Assembly: GCF_001644665.1 (NCBI RefSeq)
Contig: NZ_CP011393.1
Location: 1-64,000 of the forward strand
Direction: 5' to 3'
Length of the DNA: 64,000 nt
Origin: Fervidobacterium pennivorans
Lineage (GTDB): Bacteria > Thermotogota > Thermotogae > Thermotogales > Fervidobacteriaceae
Shown here: positions 48,170 through 55,334 of the stretch, one piece after another
Position numbering within the stretch: position 1 is the stretch's first letter
How the letters are laid out: each line of letters starts with the position of its first letter
Translations under genes and position numbers: made by a program
The notes under the pieces: generated by a model
What the model saw: the letters and a program-made list of their open reading frames with translations, nothing else
What the model was told of the DNA's origin: nothing
Databases searched by the model: none

Positions 48170-48782
48170 TTTCTTTTATCAACTCCTGTATTCTTTCGTA
48201 GTAAACTTTTGCTTCTCCCATAACTTCGTACATCTCATCAAGTACTTTGTTTTTGAATTCTTCATCTGTTATTGATTTAAGGTTGATTACTACATTGTAC
48301 TCACCAATTTTACATGCAGCCCTTGCTAATTCCGCAGCACTGTACGCATCAGATACCGCATTTTGGTTACCCCATTTTGCAACAATTTCACTGTATTTTA
48401 GAATATCTCTTGCGCACTCAACGAGTTCAAAAGGTGTTTCAACAGCTTTTTTTAGGGCTTCTTGAATCTTTAATTCTCTCTCGGGGTCCTCTTTCGGTAA
48501 CTTGTAAGCTTCCATAACTTTATCAAAAGCTTTGACATCTTCAGAAGCCAATCTCAGAGTCTTCTCAAGAACAAGCTCCATGTTTTCCAATACTTCTTGC
48601 ATAAGCCCCTCGTAATTTTCGTATTTTTTCTTTCCGAGTGTAAGATTAGCAACCATTGAATTTAGTGCAGCTCCAAGTGCAGCAACAACAGCACCAACTG
48701 CTCCGCCACCAGGAACAGGGTTTTTTTCCTTCACTTTATTACAAAGTTCCTCAACTGTTAATTTTCTGATATCAATATCCAT
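48150..48782 (-). CDS. Formiminotransferase-cyclodeaminase (FTCD_C) family protein
   Basis: 210 aa. Stand-alone cyclodeaminase-type helical protein: [20 protein letters not shown] near residue 20 is the family signature. Such proteins act in histidine/folate-linked steps (5-formimino-THF to methenyl-THF), or are of unknown role. Start ATG 48782 follows GGAGGGGGCAAG; an upstream open stretch overlapping the SRP promoter is not coding. Confidence 0.85.
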   Translation of the reverse strand: MDIDIRKLTVEELCNKVKEKNPVPGGGAVGAVVAALGAALNSMVANLTLGKKKYENYEGLMQEVLENMELVLEKTLRLASEDVKAFDKVMEAYKLPKEDPERELKIQEALKKAVETPFELVECARDILKYSEIVAKWGNQNAVSDAYSAAELARAACKIGEYNVVINLKSITDEEFKNKVLDEMYEVMGEAKVYYERIQELIKENGFTKI

Positions 48783-48861
48783 AGCCTTGCCCCCTCCTTT
48801 TTTGATAGTGACTGTAAAAACGACTTCTTCATACAAAAACATTATACCACAAAATGTACAA

Positions 48862-48889
48862 TTGAAAAATCTAAAAAACGTGATACAAT
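48862..48889 (+). promoter_or_regulatory. Promoter of the SRP RNA gene
   Basis: TTGAAA (48862-48867), 16-base spacer, TACAAT (48884-48889), 6 bases before the RNA start. Confidence 0.75.
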
Positions 48890-48894
48890 TCATT

Positions 48895-49171
48895 AGGGTG
48901 CCGTACTAAGCGGGGGGTTGGTGGTCCCCTGTAACCCGAAACCCACCTTAGCGGGGCTGAATTCCCCGACTGAGGCTGTCCGGGTTCGGTACCGGCACAT
49001 CCGGTGGCAACGAAGGTTGGGTCCCACGCAACAACTGCCTACGAACCGGGTCAGGTCCGGAAGGAAGCAGCCCTAAGTAGGTAAGTGTGTGCCGTGGGGG
49101 TGCCCGGCTGGAGCCATGCAGGATGTGTACGGCCGGGTCTGGACAAGTCGAAGCGGGGTGTACGGCACCCT
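48895..49171 (+). ncRNA. ffs: Signal recognition particle RNA (long bacterial form)
   Basis: About 277 nt. Ends pair over 12 bp (AGGGTGCCGTAC at 48895-48906 with GTACGGCACCCT at 49160-49171). The conserved helix-8 tetraloop region GGTCAGGTCCGGAAGGAAGC is at 49048-49067, and the 5' half can form an Alu-type domain, as in Bacillus and thermophiles. A T-rich stretch follows. Scaffold for Ffh in membrane protein targeting. Confidence 0.95.
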
Positions 49172-49205
49172 CTTTTATTTTATACCCCTAAGATTATTAA
49201 CTTAC

Positions 49206-49522
49206 CCGAGGGGAGCTGTAAGCCGGATTCTGTTTAGACAGGCATCTGTCTTTGCGGCCTACCCGGGGGAATATGGGCGGAGCCACCCGACCCCCTGCTT
49301 GGCCTTGCTCCGGATGGGGGTTGCCAAGCCGGTGCATCGCTGCACCGCTGGTGAGCTCTTACCTCACCTTTCCACCCTTGCCCTACAAAAGGGCGGTTTC
49401 CGTTTCTATGGCCCTATCCGTGGCTCGCGCCACCTGGCCGTTAGCCAGCATCCTGCCCACGGAGTCCGGACTTTCCTCAGGTCAGCCATGTGCGGCTGCC
49501 CGCGCCTGTCCGCTCCCCTCGG
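49206..49522 (-). ncRNA. rnpB: RNase P RNA (class A)
   Basis: About 317 nt on the minus strand. P1 pairs CCGAGGGGAGC at the 5' end with GCTCCCCTCGG at the 3' end. The conserved core GAGGAAAGTCCGGACTCC (P3/P4 side) is at 49484-49467 and ACAGAATCCGGCTTACAG near the 3' end completes P4. Convergent with the SRP RNA, 34 bases between. Minus-strand TATAAT at 49536-49531 is a plausible -10. The 241-base gap 49523-49763 otherwise shows no gene. Confidence 0.96.
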
Positions 49523-49763
49523 AACTTTTTATTATACTCATTTCTTCAAACCCGAATAATTATATATCGTCCTCATCAATAATTCAAGAAAAATGCTTTT
49601 TAGACTGCTTTAATAGTATTTTCTAGCGATATATCTTTCGTCATTGCTGGCTTTTCAACATCAAAAGGACTTTACCATCTCCCATAACTTATGTTAGAAT
49701 AAAAACGCATTGTTCGTAATACGAATTATCTAAAATTTTTGATACAAGGGGCGTGTTCTTTAA

Positions 49764-51110
49764 ATGGCTCGTGTTGATGTGTTGAACGAACGAATAGAAT
49801 ACTCCATTTTTCATTTAGCTTGGCCATTGATAATCTCAAATTCATTTCAAACTATTTACAACATTGTAGATTCTTACTTTCTTGGTAAACTTGGACCAAT
49901 CCAATTCTCCGCGTCAACCGTCACTTGGCCTGTTATTTTCACATTCATTTCCCTCGCGATGGGTTTTTCACAGGCAGGCATAGCAATTGTCTCCCAATAT
50001 GCTGGAAAAAAAGATGTCTTAGGTGTAAGGAAATCATCCGGTCAATTGTATTTAGTAACGATTATAACGGGGCTTCTATCTACAGTCTTGGGACTTGCCT
50101 TCACAAAACCTATTATTTACGGCATTGTCGGTTCTAAAAACCCTCAAGTTATTCCATACGCGATTAGCTATTATGTTGTTGACATAATAGGTCTGCCCCT
50201 TGTATTCATACTCAACACGACTACTTCCATTATGCGTGCGATAGGAGACTCACAATTCGGAATGCGCATGATACTTTACATGAACGTTATAAACATGATT
50301 TTCGACCCTCTTTTGATTTTCGGAATAGGTCCATTCCCCAGGCTTGGTGTTGCCGGAGCAGCATGGGCATCGAATATTGGCAGACTTGTGGCAGCAGCAA
50401 TTAGCGTTAATCACGTTTTTTCAGAAAGGGCTGTTGTAAGAATCGAGAGGAAGGATTTCAAACCCGAATGGAGGATGATATCTTTAATCTTGAAGCTTGG
50501 ACTTCCCAGTGCAATAGGTATGTCTGTTACGTCTGCCGGTTTTGCGGTTATCATGAAATACGTAGCGATGTTTGGACCTGCAGTAATAAGTGCATACGGT
50601 ATAGGGAACAGAGTTATTAACCTTGTATCAATGATTTCCTTTGGTTTAGCTGGAGCAGTATCAACCATGGTTGGGCAATTCATAGGAGCAAGAAGATTTG
50701 AAGATGCCGAGAGAACGGTTAGGACTGCCTTCTTTTGGAATGTTATAATTATAGGTTTCCTTTCTATCCTCACATTCGCTTACGCAAAGCAAGTAACGAA
50801 ATTTTTTATCAACGACCCTGAAGTTATAAAGATGGGAGACATATTTTTTAAGTACATCTCATTCTCAATGCCGATATTCACATCCTACATGATATACAAC
50901 AACGCACTTGTAGGTGCCGGCAAGACCGTGCTGACAATGATAGGTGATATACTAAGGCTGTGGGGGATTAGAATTCCGATAATTGCCGTGCTTGCAACAA
51001 CTATGGGGTTCAAGGGAATTTTTGTGGGTATGATAATAAGCAATTTGATAGTTTTTTTCGTAACTTACGCCTTTTTCAGGTTCTCAAATTGGAAGAAAGC
51101 TGTTGTCTAA
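49764..51110 (+). CDS. MATE family multidrug/Na+-type exporter
   Basis: 448 aa, 12 predicted helices in two pseudo-repeats (PLIISNSFQTIYNIVDSYFLG and KLGLPSAIGMSVTSAGFAVI). MATE proteins export cationic drugs or metabolites using Na+ or H+ gradients. The start ATG has only a weak AAGGGG site 12 bases upstream, so the exact start is not firm. Plus strand, overlapping the start region of the HAD hydrolase gene. Confidence 0.9.
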   Translation: MARVDVLNERIEYSIFHLAWPLIISNSFQTIYNIVDSYFLGKLGPIQFSASTVTWPVIFTFISLAMGFSQAGIAIVSQYAGKKDVLGVRKSSGQLYLVTIITGLLSTVLGLAFTKPIIYGIVGSKNPQVIPYAISYYVVDIIGLPLVFILNTTTSIMRAIGDSQFGMRMILYMNVINMIFDPLLIFGIGPFPRLGVAGAAWASNIGRLVAAAISVNHVFSERAVVRIERKDFKPEWRMISLILKLGLPSAIGMSVTSAGFAVIMKYVAMFGPAVISAYGIGNRVINLVSMISFGLAGAVSTMVGQFIGARRFEDAERTVRTAFFWNVIIIGFLSILTFAYAKQVTKFFINDPEVIKMGDIFFKYISFSMPIFTSYMIYNNALVGAGKTVLTMIGDILRLWGIRIPIIAVLATTMGFKGIFVGMIISNLIVFFVTYAFFRFSNWKKAVV

Positions 51111-51135
51111 GAAATTAAGGAGGTATCAAAAAAGA

Positions 51136-51783
51136 ATGGGGAATAAATTCTCCGATTATATAAAATACATATTCTTGGATTACGACGGAACTATCATAGA
51201 AAACGCTGAATCTGAGTTTTTGAAAGAATATTTCACTTTACTTTCGAAAAAATCTGGTATCGAATTTAATCAGCTCTTGCAATTGATCATGTCCTCTGTT
51301 GAAGGAAGTATCAAAAATACAGCAAATGATAAGAACCTTTTTGAAAAGTTCAGCATAGCGATTTCTCAATGTTCAGGAAAATCTCGAGAGTATTGGGTAA
51401 AACTCTTTTACGATTTTTATGAAAACGAATTCGACCAGCTCTCAAAAATTGTTAAACCTAAGAAAGAACTAATTGAACTGATGAGAAAGACCGATAAAAA
51501 GTTGATATTCGCTTCTAACCCGCTCTTCCCAAAGATTGCAACTTACAAACGTATAAAGTTCGCTGGTTTGGAACCTGAAATGTTTTTATATGTCGCTCAT
51601 ATGGAAAATAGCACGTATGCTAAACCAAATCCCATGTTCTTCAAAGAGATAACGACAAAGCTAAATATCTCGCCAGATGAATGTGTGATGATAGGTGATA
51701 CAGAATTTGACATGGCTTGCGAAAAGGTAGGAATCAAATTTATACATATCAATGAAGAAGAAAAATGGAGACAGGTGTTTTAA
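51136..51783 (+). CDS. HAD-superfamily hydrolase
   Basis: 215 aa. DYDGT nucleophile motif (FLDYDGTIIE), motif II FASNP, motif III Lys in TYAKPNP, and motif IV IGDTEFDMAC. Probably a small-molecule phosphatase; the helical cap (about 25-90) gives no substrate clue. Start at ATG 51136 after AAGGAGG; an in-frame TTG at 51103 overlaps the MATE stop. Followed by a strong bidirectional terminator. Confidence 0.88.
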   Translation: MGNKFSDYIKYIFLDYDGTIIENAESEFLKEYFTLLSKKSGIEFNQLLQLIMSSVEGSIKNTANDKNLFEKFSIAISQCSGKSREYWVKLFYDFYENEFDQLSKIVKPKKELIELMRKTDKKLIFASNPLFPKIATYKRIKFAGLEPEMFLYVAHMENSTYAKPNPMFFKEITTKLNISPDECVMIGDTEFDMACEKVGIKFIHINEEEKWRQVF

Positions 51784-51793
51784 TAATCCAACG

Positions 51794-51833
51794 AAAAAAA
51801 GCCCTGAGGATTTATCACCCTCAGGGCTTTTTT
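51794..51833. terminator. Bidirectional intrinsic terminator
   Basis: AAAAAAGCCCTGAGG / CCTCAGGGCTTTTTT stem with a short AT-rich loop, with A and T runs on both sides. It ends the HAD transcript on the plus strand and the small-gene trio on the minus strand. Confidence 0.92.
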
Positions 51834-51873
51834 AATCTTGGTTTAATGCAAACAAATTCAAGTACAAAACCTA

Positions 51874-52068
51874 TCAGAATAACACCAACGCCAAGTAATC
51901 TATTGCAGAAGATACGATTAAGTGGTAGACTTCCCTTGGAATTTGGATGTTCAGTTCATCGTAAAGCTCATCCATAAGTTCCATGACTTCAGCTTTCTTC
52001 TTTTCTCCTTCGCCAGGTCTTTCAACAAGATACATGAAAAGTTTAAGAATGTCCCATACCCACTTCAT
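51874..52068 (-). CDS. Small protein of unknown function, third gene of a small-gene trio
   Basis: 64 aa from ATG 52068 (MKWVWDILKLFMYLVERP). Mostly helical, charged centre (GEGEKKKAEVMELMDELYDE) and a hydrophobic end. I do not recognise it. It lies 26 bases after the DUF2922-like gene and is followed by the bidirectional terminator, so the three small genes form one unit. Confidence 0.6.
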   Translation of the reverse strand: MKWVWDILKLFMYLVERPGEGEKKKAEVMELMDELYDELNIQIPREVYHLIVSSAIDYLALVLF

Positions 52069-52094
52069 CCCACTCACCCACTATTTTCAAACTC

Positions 52095-52313
52095 TTAGAG
52101 AATCAAATTAACCAAAACCTGCACATTGGTTTCCGTTAGTCTTGCTTCATCTGGTTCAAATCCCTCAGGTATCACACCGATTTGCTTAAGTTGTTGCATG
52201 TCTTGTTCAAGTTCTGCAGGATTAATGTTGTCAATAGGTTCTGGAATATTCAACCTGTAAGTTCTCGTTCGAGTTCCTTCACTTTTCCTAAACATTAATG
52301 TGAGTCTTTTCAT
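52095..52313 (-). CDS. DUF2922-like small protein
   Basis: 72 aa. MKRLTLMFRKSEGTRTRTYRLNIPEP resembles (here given in part) the short DUF2922 family seen next to DUF1659 genes in Firmicutes. Function unknown. The start overlaps the upstream stop by 4 bases, so it is coupled to the DUF1659-like gene. Confidence 0.6.
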   Translation of the reverse strand: MKRLTLMFRKSEGTRTRTYRLNIPEPIDNINPAELEQDMQQLKQIGVIPEGFEPDEARLTETNVQVLVNLIL

Positions 52314-52510
52314 AACTCATCACCCACACTTTCGGTCGTGACAATCTGAGCGCTTTCACACATGTATTTTGAATACTTGTCAAGTATCGAAACAACCGTT
52401 TGCGCATTTTCTGGACTAAAATCATCCGAAACTGTTATGTTTTGCCTTCTATAGATAGGCTCGTTGTTTTCATCAAACCCTACTACCCATCTCAAAACCA
52501 ATCTCTTCAT
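52310..52510 (-). CDS. DUF1659-like small protein
   Basis: 66 aa. KRLVLRWVVGFDENNEPIYRR is followed by NITVSDDFSPENA, the style of DUF1659 proteins (beta hairpin plus helix). Function unknown. GGAGGTGTATTT precedes the ATG at 52510; the IS6-like element starts just beyond that ribosome binding site, so the natural promoter has been displaced. Confidence 0.6.
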   Translation of the reverse strand: MKRLVLRWVVGFDENNEPIYRRQNITVSDDFSPENAQTVVSILDKYSKYMCESAQIVTTESVGDEL

Positions 52511-52523
52511 AAATACACCTCCG

Positions 52524-53609
52524 CTTACTAAAGCGATAATGTTAACTAAAAGTATTGAAACTTTCCAAAAACCGCATTATCCTTATAAAGAGGGGACACC
52601 CCCCAACCATCTCTTGACAAAGCAGGTTCCCCGATATGAACAACTCAATGCTCTCTTGTCCCAAATGCGGTTCCACCAGCTTGTACAAAAATGGTCATGA
52701 CAAATACGGTAACCAACAATTCCTTTGCAAACTCTGCCATCATTCTTTCAAACTCTCCCATTCTCACAAACGCAAAAACTTCCCTTTCCCTTATCCCAAA
52801 TGCACTTCTTGTGGTAAATCTATGCAAATTTACAAAGTCCGTCGCTCTTTCGTTGTCTTCCGTTGTAGAACTTGTCATACCAAAGATAGAGTTCCTTTTA
52901 ACCTTCCTGAACCAGTCACTCTTATTCCTGAGAAATTTAAATATTTCCGTTTTCCTATCTACTTCATCTTAAAAGCTTTCGTTTTGTATATGAAACACAA
53001 TATGTCTTATCGCTCTCTTGCTCATTCTCTTAATATCAAAGTATCTCATGTCACCATATACAAATGGGTTATTAAATTGTGTACTTTATTCTCTGTACTT
53101 TTCCCAACATTTACCATCGAAAATGTTTTCTCAGTTCATGCTGATGAAACTGTTCTTGTGTTCAAAGAACAAAAGTACTATGTTTGGCTATTAGTTGATC
53201 ACGAAACTAATTTTATCCTTTGTTGGCATGTCTCAAAGTATCGTGATATGGGACAAGTCAAAGTATTACTCGAGAAGTTCTTTGGTGATTCAAAACCTAA
53301 AAACATTGAACTTATTACTGATGGACTTGGTGCATATGAAAGTGCAGTAAAGCTGTTGTTTAGAAATATCAATCACGTAGTAGTACCGCTCGGTAAAAAC
53401 AATCAATGTGAATCTAAGTTTTCATTGTTGAAAGACTTTTTCCGACTCAAGCGAGGGCTGAAGAATACGAAGAACTTAGCGAAATATATTCAAGGATTTT
53501 GTGTAGTGAAGAATCTTTGGAAAACGCACAATGGTAATATCAATCTCATTCTTTCACACTTACACTCTTTCATCACTACAAGTTAACACTATCACTAAAG
53601 CTTACTAAA
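52524..53609 (+). mobile_element. IS6/IS240-like insertion sequence with flanking direct repeat
   Basis: A perfect 10-base direct repeat GCTTACTAAA (52524-52533 and 53600-53609) flanks the element, consistent with a target duplication. Inside it, GCGATAATGTTAACT (52534-52548) and the complement of AGTTAACACTATCAC (53581-53595) match at 13 of 15 bases as terminal inverted repeats, the right one followed by four extra bases. It holds one full transposase gene. The last bases of that gene lie within the right repeat. Confidence 0.82.
52636..53586 (+). CDS. IS6/IS240-like DDE transposase with N-terminal zinc fingers
   Basis: 316 aa. Residues 8-60 hold several CxxC pairs (CPKCGS, CKLCHH, CTSCGK, CRTCHT), zinc-ribbon DNA-binding units. 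The RNase H-like core has D in HADETVLVF, D in ITDGLGAYES and E in NQCESKFSLLKDFF, a complete DDE. The start at ATG 52636 has no clear ribosome binding site; ATG 52648 is an alternative. A GGGGACACCCCC hairpin lies upstream. The 5' half is pyrimidine-rich and the 3' half purine-rich, as in the IS110-type gene. Confidence 0.88.
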   Translation: MNNSMLSCPKCGSTSLYKNGHDKYGNQQFLCKLCHHSFKLSHSHKRKNFPFPYPKCTSCGKSMQIYKVRRSFVVFRCRTCHTKDRVPFNLPEPVTLIPEKFKYFRFPIYFILKAFVLYMKHNMSYRSLAHSLNIKVSHVTIYKWVIKLCTLFSVLFPTFTIENVFSVHADETVLVFKEQKYYVWLLVDHETNFILCWHVSKYRDMGQVKVLLEKFFGDSKPKNIELITDGLGAYESAVKLLFRNINHVVVPLGKNNQCESKFSLLKDFFRLKRGLKNTKNLAKYIQGFCVVKNLWKTHNGNINLILSHLHSFITTS

Positions 53610-53625
53610 AGTTGCATTTACGTTC

Positions 53626-53641
53626 TTGCCTGCGCAGGCAA
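53626..53641. promoter_or_regulatory. Perfect 16-base palindrome beside the IS6-like element
   Basis: TTGCCTGCGCAGGCAA is its own reverse complement. It lies just outside the IS right end, on the side that was upstream of the DUF1659-like gene before insertion, so it may be a former operator of that trio. It could also be a chance or hairpin element. Confidence 0.35.
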
Positions 53642-53687
53642 TGAGATGTATCTACGACAGATGGGCTGTTAACATGAAATTTACAAA

Positions 53688-53720
53688 TAAAAAGCCCAGG
53701 TTTTTTAATCCCTGGGCTTT
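53688..53720 (-). terminator. Intrinsic terminator of the small membrane protein gene
   Basis: AAAGCCCAGG/CCTGGGCTTT stem (53691-53700 and 53711-53720) with TTTTTAT on the minus strand, 21 bases after the stop codon at 53741. Confidence 0.85.
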
Positions 53721-53740
53721 ATGTATATATTCTGTTTATC

Positions 53741-53962
53741 CTATTTCTTCTTCCATCCTTTAACTGCACTGTAGATTATCCAAACCAAAAAACCTATGGC
53801 TATGATAGGTACAAGTGCAGCCAAGAAAAGGGATGAGAGAACAAGCATTAATAGAAAAATAACGATACCTATTATCCAAACCAGCAAAGGTGTCAAAAAT
53901 GGAAGTAACGAAATCACTATTAACGCAACAACCAAAATACCTATAAGTGTGAATATCCACAT
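53741..53962 (-). CDS. Small two- or three-helix membrane protein, unknown
   Basis: 73 aa, nearly all hydrophobic: two or three membrane segments (FTLIGILVVALIVISLL and LFLAALVPIIAIGFLVWII) and a basic end KGWKKK. No family recognised. AAGAGGGAAAAACC precedes the ATG. It lies 25 bases downstream of pfp, possibly in the same transcript. Confidence 0.65.
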   Translation of the reverse strand: MWIFTLIGILVVALIVISLLPFLTPLLVWIIGIVIFLLMLVLSSLFLAALVPIIAIGFLVWIIYSAVKGWKKK

Positions 53963-53987
53963 GGTTTTTCCCTCTTTTCCTAAGTAA

Positions 53988-55166
53988 TTATTTTAAATCC
54001 AACAGCTTGTAATCCGGCAGTCCGTTTCTGAACGGTGGATACGGTTCTCCTTGTATCAATGGTAATGCGTATTTGAAGAACTTTTCTGTCACCATGAACT
54101 TGTCGAAATAATCTTTTGGAAGCATCCTTGTCTGTTCCGCAACCAAGTTTAACGGAACTGAAGAATATTTAATTTCATACGGTTCATCTGAAACGCGCTC
54201 CATCGTAACCATTACACCATAGTTATCTTCCAGTGCATACCTGACGGCCATTCTTCCGCACATCTCAGCTTCTTGAACATCTGTCGCACTTGCAATATGT
54301 CTTCCACTTCTTTGCAAATAATCAGGAATTGCTACGTGAGTTTTTAACCCCAACTCAGACCTAACCATACCGGCAATCGTGAACCCAACACCTCCAAGTT
54401 GGCGATTACCAAAACTATCGGTGAATCCCATATCGGAAACAAAGAACCCGTCCGGATATTTCAAACCCTCCGCAACAGCGATGGCACAGTAACCTTTCTT
54501 GGAAACGATATTATCAACCGCGGAAATAAATTCATCTTTATTAAACGGCTCTTCTGGTAACAGCACAATATCTGCACCGATACCGTTTACCCAGCCCAAT
54601 GCAGCGGCAGCTGCTAACCAACCAGCATGTCTTCCCATGATTTCCATGACAAAAACTTGAGTGGAGTCTACATACATGCTTCTTAAATCAAGTGCTGCCT
54701 CCATCATAGCTGTTGCGATATATTTCGCAGCGGAGCCATAGCCGGGACAATGGTCTGTATGCGGAAGGTCATTATCAATCGTCTTGGGAACCCCAACAAC
54801 TTTCAGTTCGTAACCTCTTTTTTGTGCTTCGACCTGCAATCTCCATGCCGTATCCATAGAATCGTTGCCACCGTTGTAGAAGAAATACCTAATATCATTT
54901 TTCCTAAAAATCTCAAAAAGCTTCTCTATATCAGCGTCACTTTTTAACTTCTTTCTACAAGAACCAAACGCGCCGGCTGGTGTGTACTTCAAAAATTCTA
55001 TATCGAGCTCCGTTGCATTCAAAAACTTCTCCTTCAAAATACCAGTAACACCGTTGATTCCAACGTATACTTCCAATCCGTTCTTTCTCGCCTCGTCGAT
55101 AACACCATAGGCACTTGCATTGATAACGCTTGTAACACCTCCGGACTGTGCGTAAAGTGCCTTCAT
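53988..55166 (-). CDS. pfp: Pyrophosphate-dependent 6-phosphofructokinase
   Basis: 392 aa. Phosphorylates fructose-6-phosphate with pyrophosphate, a reversible glycolytic step. The donor-binding sites read GGNDSMDTA and PKTIDND; the Asp after GGN and the Lys of PKT mark the PPi type rather than the ATP type (Gly at both). Catalytic DxD is within TIDNDL. EIMGRHAGWLA and the sugar-binding PDYLQRSGRH are also present. GGAGGGGTAGCTT precedes the ATG. Suits an energy-saving glycolysis of a sugar fermenter. Confidence 0.9.
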   Translation of the reverse strand: MKALYAQSGGVTSVINASAYGVIDEARKNGLEVYVGINGVTGILKEKFLNATELDIEFLKYTPAGAFGSCRKKLKSDADIEKLFEIFRKNDIRYFFYNGGNDSMDTAWRLQVEAQKRGYELKVVGVPKTIDNDLPHTDHCPGYGSAAKYIATAMMEAALDLRSMYVDSTQVFVMEIMGRHAGWLAAAAALGWVNGIGADIVLLPEEPFNKDEFISAVDNIVSKKGYCAIAVAEGLKYPDGFFVSDMGFTDSFGNRQLGGVGFTIAGMVRSELGLKTHVAIPDYLQRSGRHIASATDVQEAEMCGRMAVRYALEDNYGVMVTMERVSDEPYEIKYSSVPLNLVAEQTRMLPKDYFDKFMVTEKFFKYALPLIQGEPYPPFRNGLPDYKLLDLK

Positions 55167-55239
55167 AAGCTACCCCTCCAATCCTTGCTTATTCATTGAA
55201 TACACTTATCGATATTTTACCACAAAAGTTTGAAAGCAA

Positions 55240-55281
55240 AACAAAAACCCCGGACTCATTCCAAAACTATAGTCCGGGGTT
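55240..55281 (-). terminator. Intrinsic terminator of the CBM48-barrel gene
   Basis: AACCCCGGACT (55246-55256) pairs with AGTCCGGGGTT (55271-55281); on the minus strand TTTTTGTTTTG follows. It ends the glycan-cluster transcript 54 bases after the stop codon at 55335. Confidence 0.9.
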
Positions 55282-55334
55282 ACAACATTTAAATAGTTTT
55301 CTAAAACGCTAATTCAGTTTAAATTTAGTTTAAT

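Noticed and set aside
49089-49626. Two long plus-strand frames with Arg/Pro/Cys-rich products
   Set aside because: They run through the SRP RNA 3' part and antisense to RNase P RNA; the conserved RNA cores explain the sequence.
53988-55166. ATP-dependent phosphofructokinase
   Set aside because: The Asp after GGN and the Lys in PKTIDND are typical of pyrophosphate-dependent enzymes.
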